Source: Verrucomicrobiota bacterium
Lineage (GTDB): Bacteria; Verrucomicrobiota; Verrucomicrobiia; Opitutales; Opitutaceae
Assembly: GCA_016235555.1 (NCBI GenBank)
Contig: JACRKC010000103.1
Coordinates: 1-57,984, forward strand
Direction of reading: 5' to 3'
Length of the DNA stretch: 57,984 nucleotides
The notes under the pieces were generated by a model. That model made no database searches and was not told the DNA's origin. It worked only from the letters and a program-made list of their open reading frames with translations. This document shows positions 34,998-43,800 of the stretch, piece by piece; the first letter of the stretch is position 1, and each line of letters starts with the position of its first letter. A program made the position numbers and the translations under genes.

Positions 34998-35507
34998 TCA
35001 CGCCGAAAGCAGGTTCTTGGCCGAACGCTCCCGCTTCACCTTGGCCTGGAGTTTCATCAACGCATCGAGGATCGCCTCCGGCCGCGGCGGGCAGCCGCTG
35101 ATATACACGTCGACCGGCACGATCCGGTCCACGCCCTGGAGCGTCGCGTAGCTGCGATACATACCGCCGGTGCTGGCACAAGCGCCCATCGCGATCACCC
35201 ATTTCGGGGCGCACATCTGGTCGTAGATGCGGCGGACCTGCGGCGCCATTTTGTAGGTGACCGTGCCCGAGACGATCATGCAGTCCGACTGCCGGGGCGA
35301 GAAACGCATTACCTCCGCTCCGAAACGCGAGATGTCGAACCGGCTCGCGGCCACCCCCATCAACTCGATCGCGCAGCAGGCCAGCCCCATCGGCATCGGC
35401 CACATCGAGTTGGTCCGGATCCAGTTGATCGCCGAATCGAGCTTGGTGACCACGACCTCGCCCTCGATCTTGCTGTCGTAGCCAAGAGTAGTGTTCGCGG
35501 TAACCAT
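34998..35507 (-). CDS. nuoB: NADH-quinone oxidoreductase subunit B (N2 cluster)
   Basis: 169 aa from ATG 35507 ([16 protein letters not shown]). [13 protein letters not shown] carries the tandem cysteines, then [23 protein letters not shown] and [18 protein letters not shown] with the remaining N2 ligands. First complex I gene in the window. The 231 bp upstream (35508-35738) contain no nuoA, only the presumed promoter region shared with the divergent TonB receptor. Confidence 0.97.
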   Translation of the reverse strand: MVTANTTLGYDSKIEGEVVVTKLDSAINWIRTNSMWPMPMGLACCAIELMGVAASRFDISRFGAEVMRFSPRQSDCMIVSGTVTYKMAPQVRRIYDQMCAPKWVIAMGACASTGGMYRSYATLQGVDRIVPVDVYISGCPPRPEAILDALMKLQAKVKRERSAKNLLSA

Positions 35508-35738
35508 GTTTGGGAACGGTGGAAAAGTGAAAAACCGCAAAAGGCTTGGCCGCACCACTCCCCCGCGCAAGACGCTTTTCCACCGGCCCGTCCGGCCATT
35601 AGAAGGCCACGACCCGCGGCGCGCCCCCCTAATGTCACGCCCGTCCCTGTGTCATAGCTGCCGTCTTGTCATCGGCGGTGAAAGCCTTTCGCATCGGCAA
35701 AAGCGTCCGCCGAGGCTCGTGACCGCACCCCATGGCCC

Positions 35739-38648
35739 ATGGCCGCGCCCATTCCCTCCATGCCCCCCTATCCGATTACCCGTCTCGCGCTTGCCCTCAC
35801 CGCTCTGGCTGTCCCGGCGTTGTCGTTCGCGCAGGTCGCGTCTGCACCGCCCGTGAAACCCACCACCGCCGGCTCGGCCACACTCGCCGCGTCGGACAAA
35901 GACGCTGACGCCGTCCAACTCTCCCCCTTCGAAGTCCGTCCCGAGGACGACTCCGGCTATCAGGCCGCCAACACCACCAGCGGCTCCCGCCTCAACTCGA
36001 AGCTCAAGGACACGCCCGCCAGCGTCTCGCCGTTCACGAAGGAGTTTCTCGCCGACATCGGCGCGACCGACCTCGAATCGATGCTCGCCTACGCCACGAA
36101 CGTCGAACGCGAGGTCGAGGACTCGACCAACGGCTTCAACAACCCGCCCGGCCGCGATTCGACCGGCAACGATTTCCGCTTCCGCGTGCGCGGTGTGGCC
36201 GGGTCGTCCTCGGTCAACTACGCGCAGTCCGCGGTGCCGGTCGACCTCTACAACATCGAACGCGCCGAGGTCGCCAGCGGTCCCAACTCCATCTTGTTCG
36301 GCCTTGGCGCGCCCGGCGGCACCGTCGCGCTGTCCAGCAAGTTCGCCACCCTCCGTCGCACCGCCACGTCCGCCAAATCCGTCGTCGGCTCGTGGGACTT
36401 CTTCCGCCACGAACTCGACCACAACCACGTCCTCATCCGCGGCAAGCTCGGCCTCCGGCTCCTCGGCCTGTATCAGGACGCCAAGGGCTGGCGCAAATGG
36501 GATCTCAACGAGCAGCGGCGCTTCACCGCCGCCTTCAGCTACCAGCCCTGGGCCAGCACCGCCTTCCGCGGCTCCTACCAGGCCGGCCATTCCGCCAACA
36601 ACATCAGCCTGCCGTGGAACGCCACCGACTCCGTCACCTCCTGGCTCGCCGCCGGCCGGCCCACCGCCGACGGCGCCGCCGTCGCCACCACCACGGCTTT
36701 CGGCACCGCCAACCGCTACACGTTCTTCTCGCAGGACAACGTCGTCTACAACCTCCGGTCCGAACTTTTCAGCGCCCGCGCCCCGAGCAACACGCTGGTT
36801 TCCCCCTCGCTCATGGGCTACGCCTACAATCTCACCGGCCCCGGCGGGGTGCGCACGCAGAACTTCAACGAGTGGCAGTTCAAGATCGAGCAGCGCCTCA
36901 CCCGCACGCTGGTCGCCGAGCTCGCCTATTTTCACAACGTCAACCGCATCCTCACGCGCGGCAACGTGAACCCCAACCTCTTCCTCACCGGCGACCCCAA
37001 CCCCAACATCCCGAACGCCCTCCTCGGGATCGTGCCCAACACCCGCGTGCGCCAGCTCTACCTCGAGGACAACTGGAGCCGCGATCCCTTCAAGGACCGC
37101 AACGAAATCCTCCGCCTCAGCGCCGCCTGGGAGGTCAACCTCGGCAAATGGCTCGGCCGCCACCGCATCGCCGGCCTCGCCGAAGCCACGCGCCAGGACC
37201 GCCTCCGCCGCTGGCAGAATGAAATCCTCGTCAACCAGAACAACCTCGCCATCTCCAACTCCGCCAACCCCGAGGCCGCCGCCAACCAGCCCTGGCGCCG
37301 CCGCTACGTGACCGAGGGCCGCTTCGACACCTACTTCGCCGGCGATCCCACGCAGACCATCCCCGAATTCGCCATCGGCACCAACACCTACCACTCGCAC
37401 TACGCCGCCCGCACGCGCTCCAACTCCCACACAATCCAGGACGCCCGCTCGTTCATGTTCGCCGCGCAAAGCTTCTGGTGGAAGGAGCGCCTCGTCACCA
37501 CCCTCGGCTACCGCGTCGACCCCATCACCTTCCAGACCTACGACCAGGCCCGCATCACCGATGCGAACGACCCGCGCTACACCTCGCGCCGTTTCGCGCT
37601 CAACGAGTGGGATTTCAACGGCGTCATCGCCGAGAACAAATACCGGCCCACGACCTTCACCGCCGGCGCCGTCCTCCACCTCTTCCCGCGCCTCTCCCTT
37701 TTCTACAACGAGTCGAAGAACAGCGGCACCCCGCGCCTCGACCGCACCGTGCTCCCCACCGGCAAGACTCCGCCGCCCACCGAGGGCCTCGGCCACGACG
37801 CCGGCCTCATGTTCGACGTGCTCGGCGACGACCGCCTTTTCTTCCGCTTCAGCGCCTACGAAACGCGCCAGACCAAGGACGCCGCCATCATCCCCGACGG
37901 CCTCTCCGTCAACACCTCCACCTCCCTCGGCGGCACCGCGATGGTCAACATCTACAACGCCCTCCTCACCGCCGGCCGCATCACGCAGGCGCAGTTCGAC
38001 TCCGAGCTGAAATTCTACAACGCCGCCACCATCGACGCCGTCACCACCGGCTGGGAGGCCGAGTTCGTCGCCAACCCCACCAAGACCCTCACGCTCCGCC
38101 TCGGCGTCTCGTATTCGCAACGCCGCCGCGAGAATTTCTTCCCGGAGGTCTACGGCTACTTCGCCGAGTGGGAGCCCAAATGGCGCGCCGCCTCCACGGG
38201 CGACGCCACGCTGCTCGCCACGGTCAACCAACAGCTCGCCACCGCCCACGAGAACATCGACGCGATGGCCGCGCTCCAGAACAGCGGCTTCGGCACCCGC
38301 CCCCACAAGGCCAACCTCACCGCCCGCTACCGCGTCGCCGAGGGCCGGCTCAAGGGCGCCTTCGTCGGCGGCGCCGGCCGCTGGCAGAGCCGCAATCTCA
38401 CCCGCATCTCCCAGATCGACGGCCGCGAGATCTGGGGCACGCCCACCCTCTTCGTCGATTCCTTCGCCGGCTACCGCTTCAACGTGAAACGCTGGAAGAT
38501 GCCGATGAGCGTGCAGCTCAACGTGCGCAACCTGTTCAACTCCTACCTCGTCGGCGTCGGTCGTCTCAACGCCCAGGAAAACGGCTACCTCCGCGTCTAC
38601 CTCAACGAGCCGCGCAACTACCGCCTCACGCTCACCGCGGATCTGTAG
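35739..38648 (+). CDS. TonB-dependent outer membrane receptor (Opitutaceae type, no EF-hand)
   Basis: 969 aa from ATG 35739 (ATG 35760 is an alternative). Signal peptide to about residue 32 (PALSFAQ). Plug domain about 65-220: AVQLSPFEV, SGSRLNSKLKDTPASVSPFT, RGVAGSSSVNY and NIERAEVASGPNSILFGLGA then PGGTVALSSK. A large 22-strand-type barrel follows, ending RNYRLTLTADL with a terminal Leu. Imports a large ligand such as an oligosaccharide or siderophore with TonB energy; ligand unknown. Lacks the N-terminal EF-hand-like loop of the two receptors at 40077-47247. Its stop lies in a palindrome arm. Confidence 0.93.
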   Translation: MAAPIPSMPPYPITRLALALTALAVPALSFAQVASAPPVKPTTAGSATLAASDKDADAVQLSPFEVRPEDDSGYQAANTTSGSRLNSKLKDTPASVSPFTKEFLADIGATDLESMLAYATNVEREVEDSTNGFNNPPGRDSTGNDFRFRVRGVAGSSSVNYAQSAVPVDLYNIERAEVASGPNSILFGLGAPGGTVALSSKFATLRRTATSAKSVVGSWDFFRHELDHNHVLIRGKLGLRLLGLYQDAKGWRKWDLNEQRRFTAAFSYQPWASTAFRGSYQAGHSANNISLPWNATDSVTSWLAAGRPTADGAAVATTTAFGTANRYTFFSQDNVVYNLRSELFSARAPSNTLVSPSLMGYAYNLTGPGGVRTQNFNEWQFKIEQRLTRTLVAELAYFHNVNRILTRGNVNPNLFLTGDPNPNIPNALLGIVPNTRVRQLYLEDNWSRDPFKDRNEILRLSAAWEVNLGKWLGRHRIAGLAEATRQDRLRRWQNEILVNQNNLAISNSANPEAAANQPWRRRYVTEGRFDTYFAGDPTQTIPEFAIGTNTYHSHYAARTRSNSHTIQDARSFMFAAQSFWWKERLVTTLGYRVDPITFQTYDQARITDANDPRYTSRRFALNEWDFNGVIAENKYRPTTFTAGAVLHLFPRLSLFYNESKNSGTPRLDRTVLPTGKTPPPTEGLGHDAGLMFDVLGDDRLFFRFSAYETRQTKDAAIIPDGLSVNTSTSLGGTAMVNIYNALLTAGRITQAQFDSELKFYNAATIDAVTTGWEAEFVANPTKTLTLRLGVSYSQRRRENFFPEVYGYFAEWEPKWRAASTGDATLLATVNQQLATAHENIDAMAALQNSGFGTRPHKANLTARYRVAEGRLKGAFVGGAGRWQSRNLTRISQIDGREIWGTPTLFVDSFAGYRFNVKRWKMPMSVQLNVRNLFNSYLVGVGRLNAQENGYLRVYLNEPRNYRLTLTADL

Positions 38649-38805
38649 TCGTGGCAGAGGCGTCCCGCCTCTGAAAAACGAATAGAGCCGGACAAGCTAC
38701 GTCTGCCGCTGCCATCTCCGTAGCGGCGAGCGCCAGCGAGCCGACGATCCACGGCTTGCCCGACACCCCTTGAAAAAAACGAGTCGGGACGCCTCGTCCA
38801 CGACT
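38647..38805. repeat. Nested palindrome between TonB receptor and GDPD genes
   Basis: Outer arms 38647-38667 and 38785-38805 pair over 21 bp with two mismatches. The left arm overlaps hairpin 38655-38673 (CAGAGGCG, TCC, CGCCTCTG). The spacer holds one arm of the GCGAGCGCCAGCGAG repeat seen as a full hairpin at 56615-56670. Confidence 0.85.
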
Positions 38806-38888
38806 CCACCCCACGCATGATTATTCCCCGAAAATTCGCTAGCCGCGTGGCCGGTGTCCGCGATTATTTCCCTCCCCTTTTTCTTCCT

Positions 38889-39701
38889 ATGTTCGCGACC
38901 CGCCCCACCCTCGCCGCCCTCGTGTTCACCGCCCTCGTCTCCTCGACACCGCTCCGCGCCGTGCAGATCGTCGCGCACCGCGGTGCCTCCTACGACGCCC
39001 CCGAAAACACCGTCGCCTCCGGCAAACTCGCCTTCCAGCACCACGCCGACGCCCTCGAGACCGACCTCTGGCTCACCAAGGACGGCCAGATCATCATTTC
39101 GCACGATCTCAACGCCAAGCGCACCACCGGCCGCGATGTGAAGCTCTCCGAGCTCACGCTCGCCGAGGCGCGCCAGCTCGACGCCGGCAAATGGAAAGAT
39201 CCGAAATTCGCCGGCGAAAAACTCCCCACCCTCGAGGAACTGCTCGCCCTCATCCCGCCCGGCAAACGCATCTTCCTCGAACAAAAAGCCGGCGTCGAAC
39301 TCGTGCCCGTGCTCAAAGCTGCGCTCGCCCGCACGCGCCTCAAGCGCGCCCAACTCGTGATCATCGATTTCAAACTCGCCTCCGCCGCGGCCGCCAAGGC
39401 CGCGATGCCCGACCTCGAAGTCCTCTGGCTGCTCAACCCGCCGTCGAAGGATCCGAAAAAACCGTCCCCGGACCTCGATGAAGCGATCGCGCAGGCCAAG
39501 GCCGCCAAACTCGACGGCCTCGATGTGAACTACAAATTTCCGATGGACGCCGCCGCCGTGAAGAAGATCAAGGCCGCCGGCCTCCAACTCCACGTCTGGA
39601 CCGTCGACGACCCCGTGGTCGCCCGCCAGTGGCGCGACCTCGGCGTCGACGGCATCACGACCAATCGCGCCGGCTGGCTCCGCGAGCAGTTGACGCAGTG
39701 A
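38889..39701 (+). CDS. Glycerophosphodiester phosphodiesterase, exported
   Basis: 270 aa from ATG 38889; an in-frame start at 38817 would bury the signal peptide. Signal MFATRPTLAALVFTALVSST...LRA. GDPD barrel: VAHRGASYDAPENT (His30-Arg31, Glu39), ALETDLWLTKDGQIIISHD (E57, D59, His72), then FLEQKAG and LQLHVWTVDDP. Hydrolyses glycerophosphodiesters to glycerol 3-phosphate and alcohol in the periplasm. Located between TonB receptors but no direct link is evident. Confidence 0.92.
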   Translation: MFATRPTLAALVFTALVSSTPLRAVQIVAHRGASYDAPENTVASGKLAFQHHADALETDLWLTKDGQIIISHDLNAKRTTGRDVKLSELTLAEARQLDAGKWKDPKFAGEKLPTLEELLALIPPGKRIFLEQKAGVELVPVLKAALARTRLKRAQLVIIDFKLASAAAAKAAMPDLEVLWLLNPPSKDPKKPSPDLDEAIAQAKAAKLDGLDVNYKFPMDAAAVKKIKAAGLQLHVWTVDDPVVARQWRDLGVDGITTNRAGWLREQLTQ

Positions 39702-39742
39702 CAGCGTTCAGGCGCAGGTCGGGGGTTTGACCTTTTTGAACT

Positions 39743-39881
39743 GATACCAACGGCTGCTGAAGAATGGACTATTGGGTCCCGTGGGTAGGTCGGGGTTTAT
39801 CCCCGACATCCGCCGTAGGTGGACAAGTGTCGGGCGTAAAGCCCGACCTACGATGATCCAAATCTCAACAGCCGCTGGTAT
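39743..39881. repeat. Composite palindrome, GATACCA outer arms (copy 2)
   Basis: Outer arms GATACCAACGGCTGCTGA (39743) and CAGCCGCTGGTAT (39869-39881) pair with a few mismatches. Inner arms start GTAGGTCGGG (39785) and end CCCGACCTAC (39842-39851). Same outer ends as 5217-5326 but a different inner palindrome. Confidence 0.85.
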
Positions 39882-39993
39882 GATACCAATTTCCGAGAGC
39901 TTTTGGAGTGCCGGCCCGGCCGGTGGCCGGGCAGCCCGCCCACCGGGCGGGCCTGTAAAATCCCAAGTCCAATAGTTCATGGGAACTGGTATC
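39882..39993. repeat. Composite palindrome, GATACCA outer arms (copy 3)
   Basis: Outer ends GATACCAATTTCC (39882-39894) and GGGAACTGGTATC (39981-39993). Inner bases 39913-39954 match 5255-5297 inverted, 42 of 42. Directly adjoins copy 2. Confidence 0.88.
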
Positions 39994-40076
39994 ATACCGA
40001 ACGTCAGAAACCGCGGATCAGGAGCGAGGCTACCAGAGCCAAACGTCCTTTTTCGGCGTCCTCTGACGCTCCGCGC

Positions 40077-43000
40077 TCAGAGGTCGAAGCTCGCGGAGAA
40101 GATGAACTGCCGCGGATCGATGATGCGGTAGCGCCAGGGCGAGCCGTCGGGATTCACGGCCGTCGGCTGGAGGTGGCCGCCGTCCTGCGTGACGTTGTTC
40201 ACGTTCAGTTGGAAGGAGGTGCCGATGCGGTCGTGGAAGAGCTTCGTGCGATACTTCGCGAAGACGCCGAGGCTGTCGCGGGCCTTGTCGTAGACCGGCT
40301 TCGTCGCATCGAGCGTCCGCACGACGCCGTCGGAGTCGGCGGCGCCGGCGAGATAGCCGATGGCGCCGCGGCTGGACCAGCGATAGTTGCCGCCGAGGGT
40401 GATGTTCTTCAGCCACGGGCGTCCGTCGGCGAGAACGGTGAGGCCGGCCAGCTGGTAGCTCGTGAGGTAGGCGAAGGAATATTCGCGCGTCTGCGGTTTC
40501 TTTTTGCCCTGCGTGGTGATGGCGAGATTGAGCGGCGTCTGGATGTTGAGCGTGTAGTAGTCGACCGGGCGGCCGTTGCTCCCCTGGCTCGTGGTCCACC
40601 AGAGCGTGCCATCCGGGGATTTGACGCTCTGCCAGAGGGGCAGGCGCTCGTTGATGTATTTCTGGATGAACAGGGAGATGTTGGAGTCGACGGCCTGCTG
40701 CTTGTTGCCGGTGAGCTTCATCGTCCAGTAGCGCGTGGGGTTGAACTGCACCTCGAGTTCCCAGCCCTTCGAGGTGGCGTCGCTGGCGTCGGCGAAGGCC
40801 TTGCCGCCGGCGTTGGCGATGAAGGAGGCGGTGTAGCCGATCTGCTTGGCCGCGACTTCCTGCGCCTGTTCGAGCGTGTATTCGGGGTGGAGCTGCTGCT
40901 GCCAGCCGGTCGCCGCGTCGAAGAGGTTGAAGGTGAGATTCTGCCCGCCGGGATGGAAATCCATGCCGAGCACGCGCGTGGCCACCGTGCCGGTGCCCGC
41001 GCGCGTGTGCACCTGCGTGGTTTCGTGGTTCGTGAGGCGCAGCGAGAAGCGGTTGAACATGTTGATCGTGAAACCGTATTCCCGGGCCTCGGAGGTGGGA
41101 TTGGGGAGCTGCTCGAGGAAGAGGTTGTAGGCGAGGTCGGCGGGCAGGAACGTGTTGGAGCGGCTGATATTGAAATTAAAGCCGCGCACCGCCTCGGCGA
41201 AGTAGCTCGCGATCCCGCTGCCCGACGTGGCCTCGCGATCGAGGAACGAAATGCCTTTGAACGGTTTCACCACGAGGCCCTTGGTGCGCGTGGTCCCGGC
41301 GAGGTATTTCTTGTTGAGGCCGAAGTTATCGAGATTCGTGAGATCGAAGAAGCCGTTGCTCAGGGTCAGCGGAAGATTGTCCTGGATGTAAGTGCGATCC
41401 TTGCGCTGGCCGAGGGTGGTGACGATGCGGCCATCGAACCAGAAATCCTGGAGGCTGCCACCGAGCGTGCGGACGAGGCGCTTCTGCTTGCCCTGCGAAA
41501 AATAGACTTCCTGCACAGTGGCGTCCTGCCCGGTGACCCACTGGCTGGTCGTCGTGTTGAAATACGAGCCGGCGCCCTGGATCTTTCCGGTGGGATTGAC
41601 CGGGCCGGTGTTGGCATACTCCACGCCGCCGCCGGGGGTCTTGCCGTAGTAGTAGATCGGGTAGAAGAGGCCGCCGTTGTTGTTGGAGAAGTTGGCGGTG
41701 GGCGTGTTGGGGAGATTGAGAATGCCGGTGCCGAGGAAGTTGGGGTTGTCGATGACGGTGTCGTGGTAGCGCAGGCTCGTGGGCGCATAGACGCGTTTGC
41801 TGAACTCGCCGTAGCCGGTCCAGCGGTGCGTGCCGAGCCACTTGGTCCAGCGGCGGTCGCGCGCGAAATCCAGCTGGTAGGCGAGTTGGGAGCGGTAGCT
41901 GTCGGTGAAGTTGGGCTGCACGAAAACCTGCGGCGCCAGGCCGCCGATGAATGGATGCAGGAAGAAGGGGTTGGGCCGGCCGTCGACGAGCCGGGCGTTG
42001 GTGTCGATGGCGAGCACCGCAGGCACGCCATCCTGCTGGGCGATGAACTGGCGGCGGTAGTCGAGCTGATCCTCGCGGCGCCACGCGGCGTCGAGGTCCA
42101 TGCGGCTGCCCTCGGTGTGGAAGATCTCCTGGTTGAAGCTGACGTTGTAGATGCGGGCGCGCTGGCGCTGGTAGTTCGAGGCGCCGATGTTGTATTTCGT
42201 CCAGTCGTAGATCGAGCGGTCGGTGGTGCCGGGCAGCGTGTAGAGCGGGCCGGCGGCGGAGACGCCACCGCTGAGCGTGAACTGGTTGATGGCGGAGGCC
42301 GTGTTGTTGGGCTGGCCGCCGCGCATGTAGGCATAGACCTTGCCGTCGTCGATGAGCTGAACGTTGCGGGCGTTGGAGCTGCCGAGGAGCGTGAGGCCGG
42401 CCGGGACGTTGTTGGTCATCGTCGTGATCGGGGCCTGCTGCACGCCGTTGATCGTGAAGCGACCGCTCGTCGCCGTGCCGCCCGTGGGATTGAAGACGCC
42501 ACCCCAGTCGTAGGTCGGGCTGCCGTTGCGCCGCCAGTTGGTGATCGTGTCGCGTGGCGTGAGGGAGTTGGGGCGCTGGGCGAACTGATGAAACATCTCG
42601 AACGAAGCGTTGATGTTCGTCTTCGCGAACGGGCGCGCCGCGAGCGCGAACTGCTGGCGGTTGGTGCGATCGACGGACGGTTTCCGCACGTAACCCTGCT
42701 CGTTGTAAACGGCGGAGAAGCGGGCCGCGAGTTTCTGGCGGATGAGCGGGCGGTTGAGATCGAGGCTCACGCGAAACCCGCCGTAGCTGTCGACGCGCGT
42801 GGCGACGTTGGTGACTTCGCGCGTGAGATTGCCGCGGGAGACGTTGAGATTGACGGTGCCACCGGCGTCGCTGAGACCGGCGGTGGTGGAGTTGGGGCCG
42901 CGCGCGATTTCGACGCTGTCGAGGTTGTAGGGATCGATCGGGATGCTGCTGCTGGCCGCGAAACCGCCGACGAGGATGCCGGCCTGGGCGAGGCCGCGGA

Positions 43001-43529
43001 TGCGGTTGGCGCCGGTGGGGTTGCCCTGGACGTTGTCGTAGTTGCCGCGCCCGTCGTTGGTCGGATCGGTGAACTGCGCGGTGCCCTCGGTGCCGACTTC
43101 GTATTGGAAGATGTCGTTGAGATCGAGCGCGGCGGTATCGAGCATCTGCTGCTTCGTGACGACCGAGATCGAGCTGGCGATGTCCTCGAGTTTGGAATTG
43201 AGGCGCGTGCCCGAGAGCGAGCTGGAGGCGGAGTAGCCTTTCTCGTCCCCGGCGCTCACTTGGAACGGCGAGAGGGAAATCACCTCGTCGGATGATGGTG
43301 CAGCACTCGCGCTGGACGAAACGGCGCCGGCCGCGCGGGCTTCGGCCGCGGCCTTGGCGTCGAGCTCGTCGGGATCGAGGCGGCCGTTTTTGTTGGCGTC
43401 GTATCTGGCGAGGGTCGCCGCGTCGACGGAGCCGGCGGTCTGGGCCGCAGCGGTCGTGAAAAGGGCCGCGGCAGCGGGTGGCAGCAGGCACAGGCGCGCA
43501 AGCGCAAGGTGGCGACGGAGTAAGTTCAT
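40077..43529 (-). CDS. TonB-dependent receptor with EF-hand-like N-terminal loop (paralogue A)
   Basis: 1150 aa from ATG 43529. Signal peptide to about residue 30 (TTAAAQ). Residues 44-55 (DANKNGRLDPDE) match the 12-residue EF-hand calcium loop. Then VISLSPFQV and the plug (about 110-260): SGTRLNSKLEDIASSISVVT, NRIRGLAQAGILVGGF, DSVEIARGPNSTTAGLSDAG. The barrel ends DPRQFIFSASFDL. About 60% similar by eye to the neighbour at 43801-47247 along its whole length, so a tandem duplication. Ligand unknown. Confidence 0.92.
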   Translation of the reverse strand: MNLLRRHLALARLCLLPPAAAALFTTAAAQTAGSVDAATLARYDANKNGRLDPDELDAKAAAEARAAGAVSSSASAAPSSDEVISLSPFQVSAGDEKGYSASSSLSGTRLNSKLEDIASSISVVTKQQMLDTAALDLNDIFQYEVGTEGTAQFTDPTNDGRGNYDNVQGNPTGANRIRGLAQAGILVGGFAASSSIPIDPYNLDSVEIARGPNSTTAGLSDAGGTVNLNVSRGNLTREVTNVATRVDSYGGFRVSLDLNRPLIRQKLAARFSAVYNEQGYVRKPSVDRTNRQQFALAARPFAKTNINASFEMFHQFAQRPNSLTPRDTITNWRRNGSPTYDWGGVFNPTGGTATSGRFTINGVQQAPITTMTNNVPAGLTLLGSSNARNVQLIDDGKVYAYMRGGQPNNTASAINQFTLSGGVSAAGPLYTLPGTTDRSIYDWTKYNIGASNYQRQRARIYNVSFNQEIFHTEGSRMDLDAAWRREDQLDYRRQFIAQQDGVPAVLAIDTNARLVDGRPNPFFLHPFIGGLAPQVFVQPNFTDSYRSQLAYQLDFARDRRWTKWLGTHRWTGYGEFSKRVYAPTSLRYHDTVIDNPNFLGTGILNLPNTPTANFSNNNGGLFYPIYYYGKTPGGGVEYANTGPVNPTGKIQGAGSYFNTTTSQWVTGQDATVQEVYFSQGKQKRLVRTLGGSLQDFWFDGRIVTTLGQRKDRTYIQDNLPLTLSNGFFDLTNLDNFGLNKKYLAGTTRTKGLVVKPFKGISFLDREATSGSGIASYFAEAVRGFNFNISRSNTFLPADLAYNLFLEQLPNPTSEAREYGFTINMFNRFSLRLTNHETTQVHTRAGTGTVATRVLGMDFHPGGQNLTFNLFDAATGWQQQLHPEYTLEQAQEVAAKQIGYTASFIANAGGKAFADASDATSKGWELEVQFNPTRYWTMKLTGNKQQAVDSNISLFIQKYINERLPLWQSVKSPDGTLWWTTSQGSNGRPVDYYTLNIQTPLNLAITTQGKKKPQTREYSFAYLTSYQLAGLTVLADGRPWLKNITLGGNYRWSSRGAIGYLAGAADSDGVVRTLDATKPVYDKARDSLGVFAKYRTKLFHDRIGTSFQLNVNNVTQDGGHLQPTAVNPDGSPWRYRIIDPRQFIFSASFDL

Positions 43530-43660
43530 GGTGCTTTGGAGTGGTTGGTCGGGCGCAGACAGGCCGCGATGGTCGCACCCAATGTGCCGTGCGCCCAAGG
43601 TCACGCAATGGCCGCCACCCGCTGACAGTTCGGCAAACACTCCCGGCACGGGGCGGGACG

Positions 43661-43779
43661 CACGGCTTTCCGCGGTGAATGCACCCATCATTCCCGCGCA
43701 GGCCAGCGCGCTGGCGCGCGCCAATCCGCGCTCGCCAGCGAGCCGACCTACCGTTGCGAAACCAAACCGGAAAGCCGTG
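43661..43779. repeat. Nested palindrome between the paralogous receptors
   Basis: Perfect 12-bp arms CACGGCTTTCCG (43661-43672) and CGGAAAGCCGTG (43768-43779). The interior contains CCAGCGCGCTGG and a CGCTCGCCAGCGAG half repeat. The 271-bp gap has no gene. Confidence 0.78.
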
Positions 43780-43800
43780 GGACCAGCCACCCCGGCTGCG

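Larger units (their letters stand above)
39702..40076. other. Intergenic region with two tandem composite palindromes, no gene seen
   Basis: 375 bp between convergent genes. Occupied by elements 39743-39881 and 39882-39993; the rest has no credible ORF. Confidence 0.7.

Noticed and set aside
20368-35507. Intrinsic terminators at every nuo junction
   Set aside because: None of the hairpins is followed by a T tract in operon direction, and termination at each would prevent expression of distal genes.
35508-35738. Hidden nuoA before nuoB
   Set aside because: All frames were inspected; none gives three hydrophobic helices or the NuoA motifs.
35652-38306. 884-codon open frame on the minus strand
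   Set aside because: Antisense shadow of the TonB receptor at 35739-38648.
39903-43295. 1130-codon open frame on the plus strand
   Set aside because: It is antisense to the TonB receptor at 40077-43529, has Ala/Val/Glu/Arg-biased composition and no motifs; long antisense frames are expected at this GC content.
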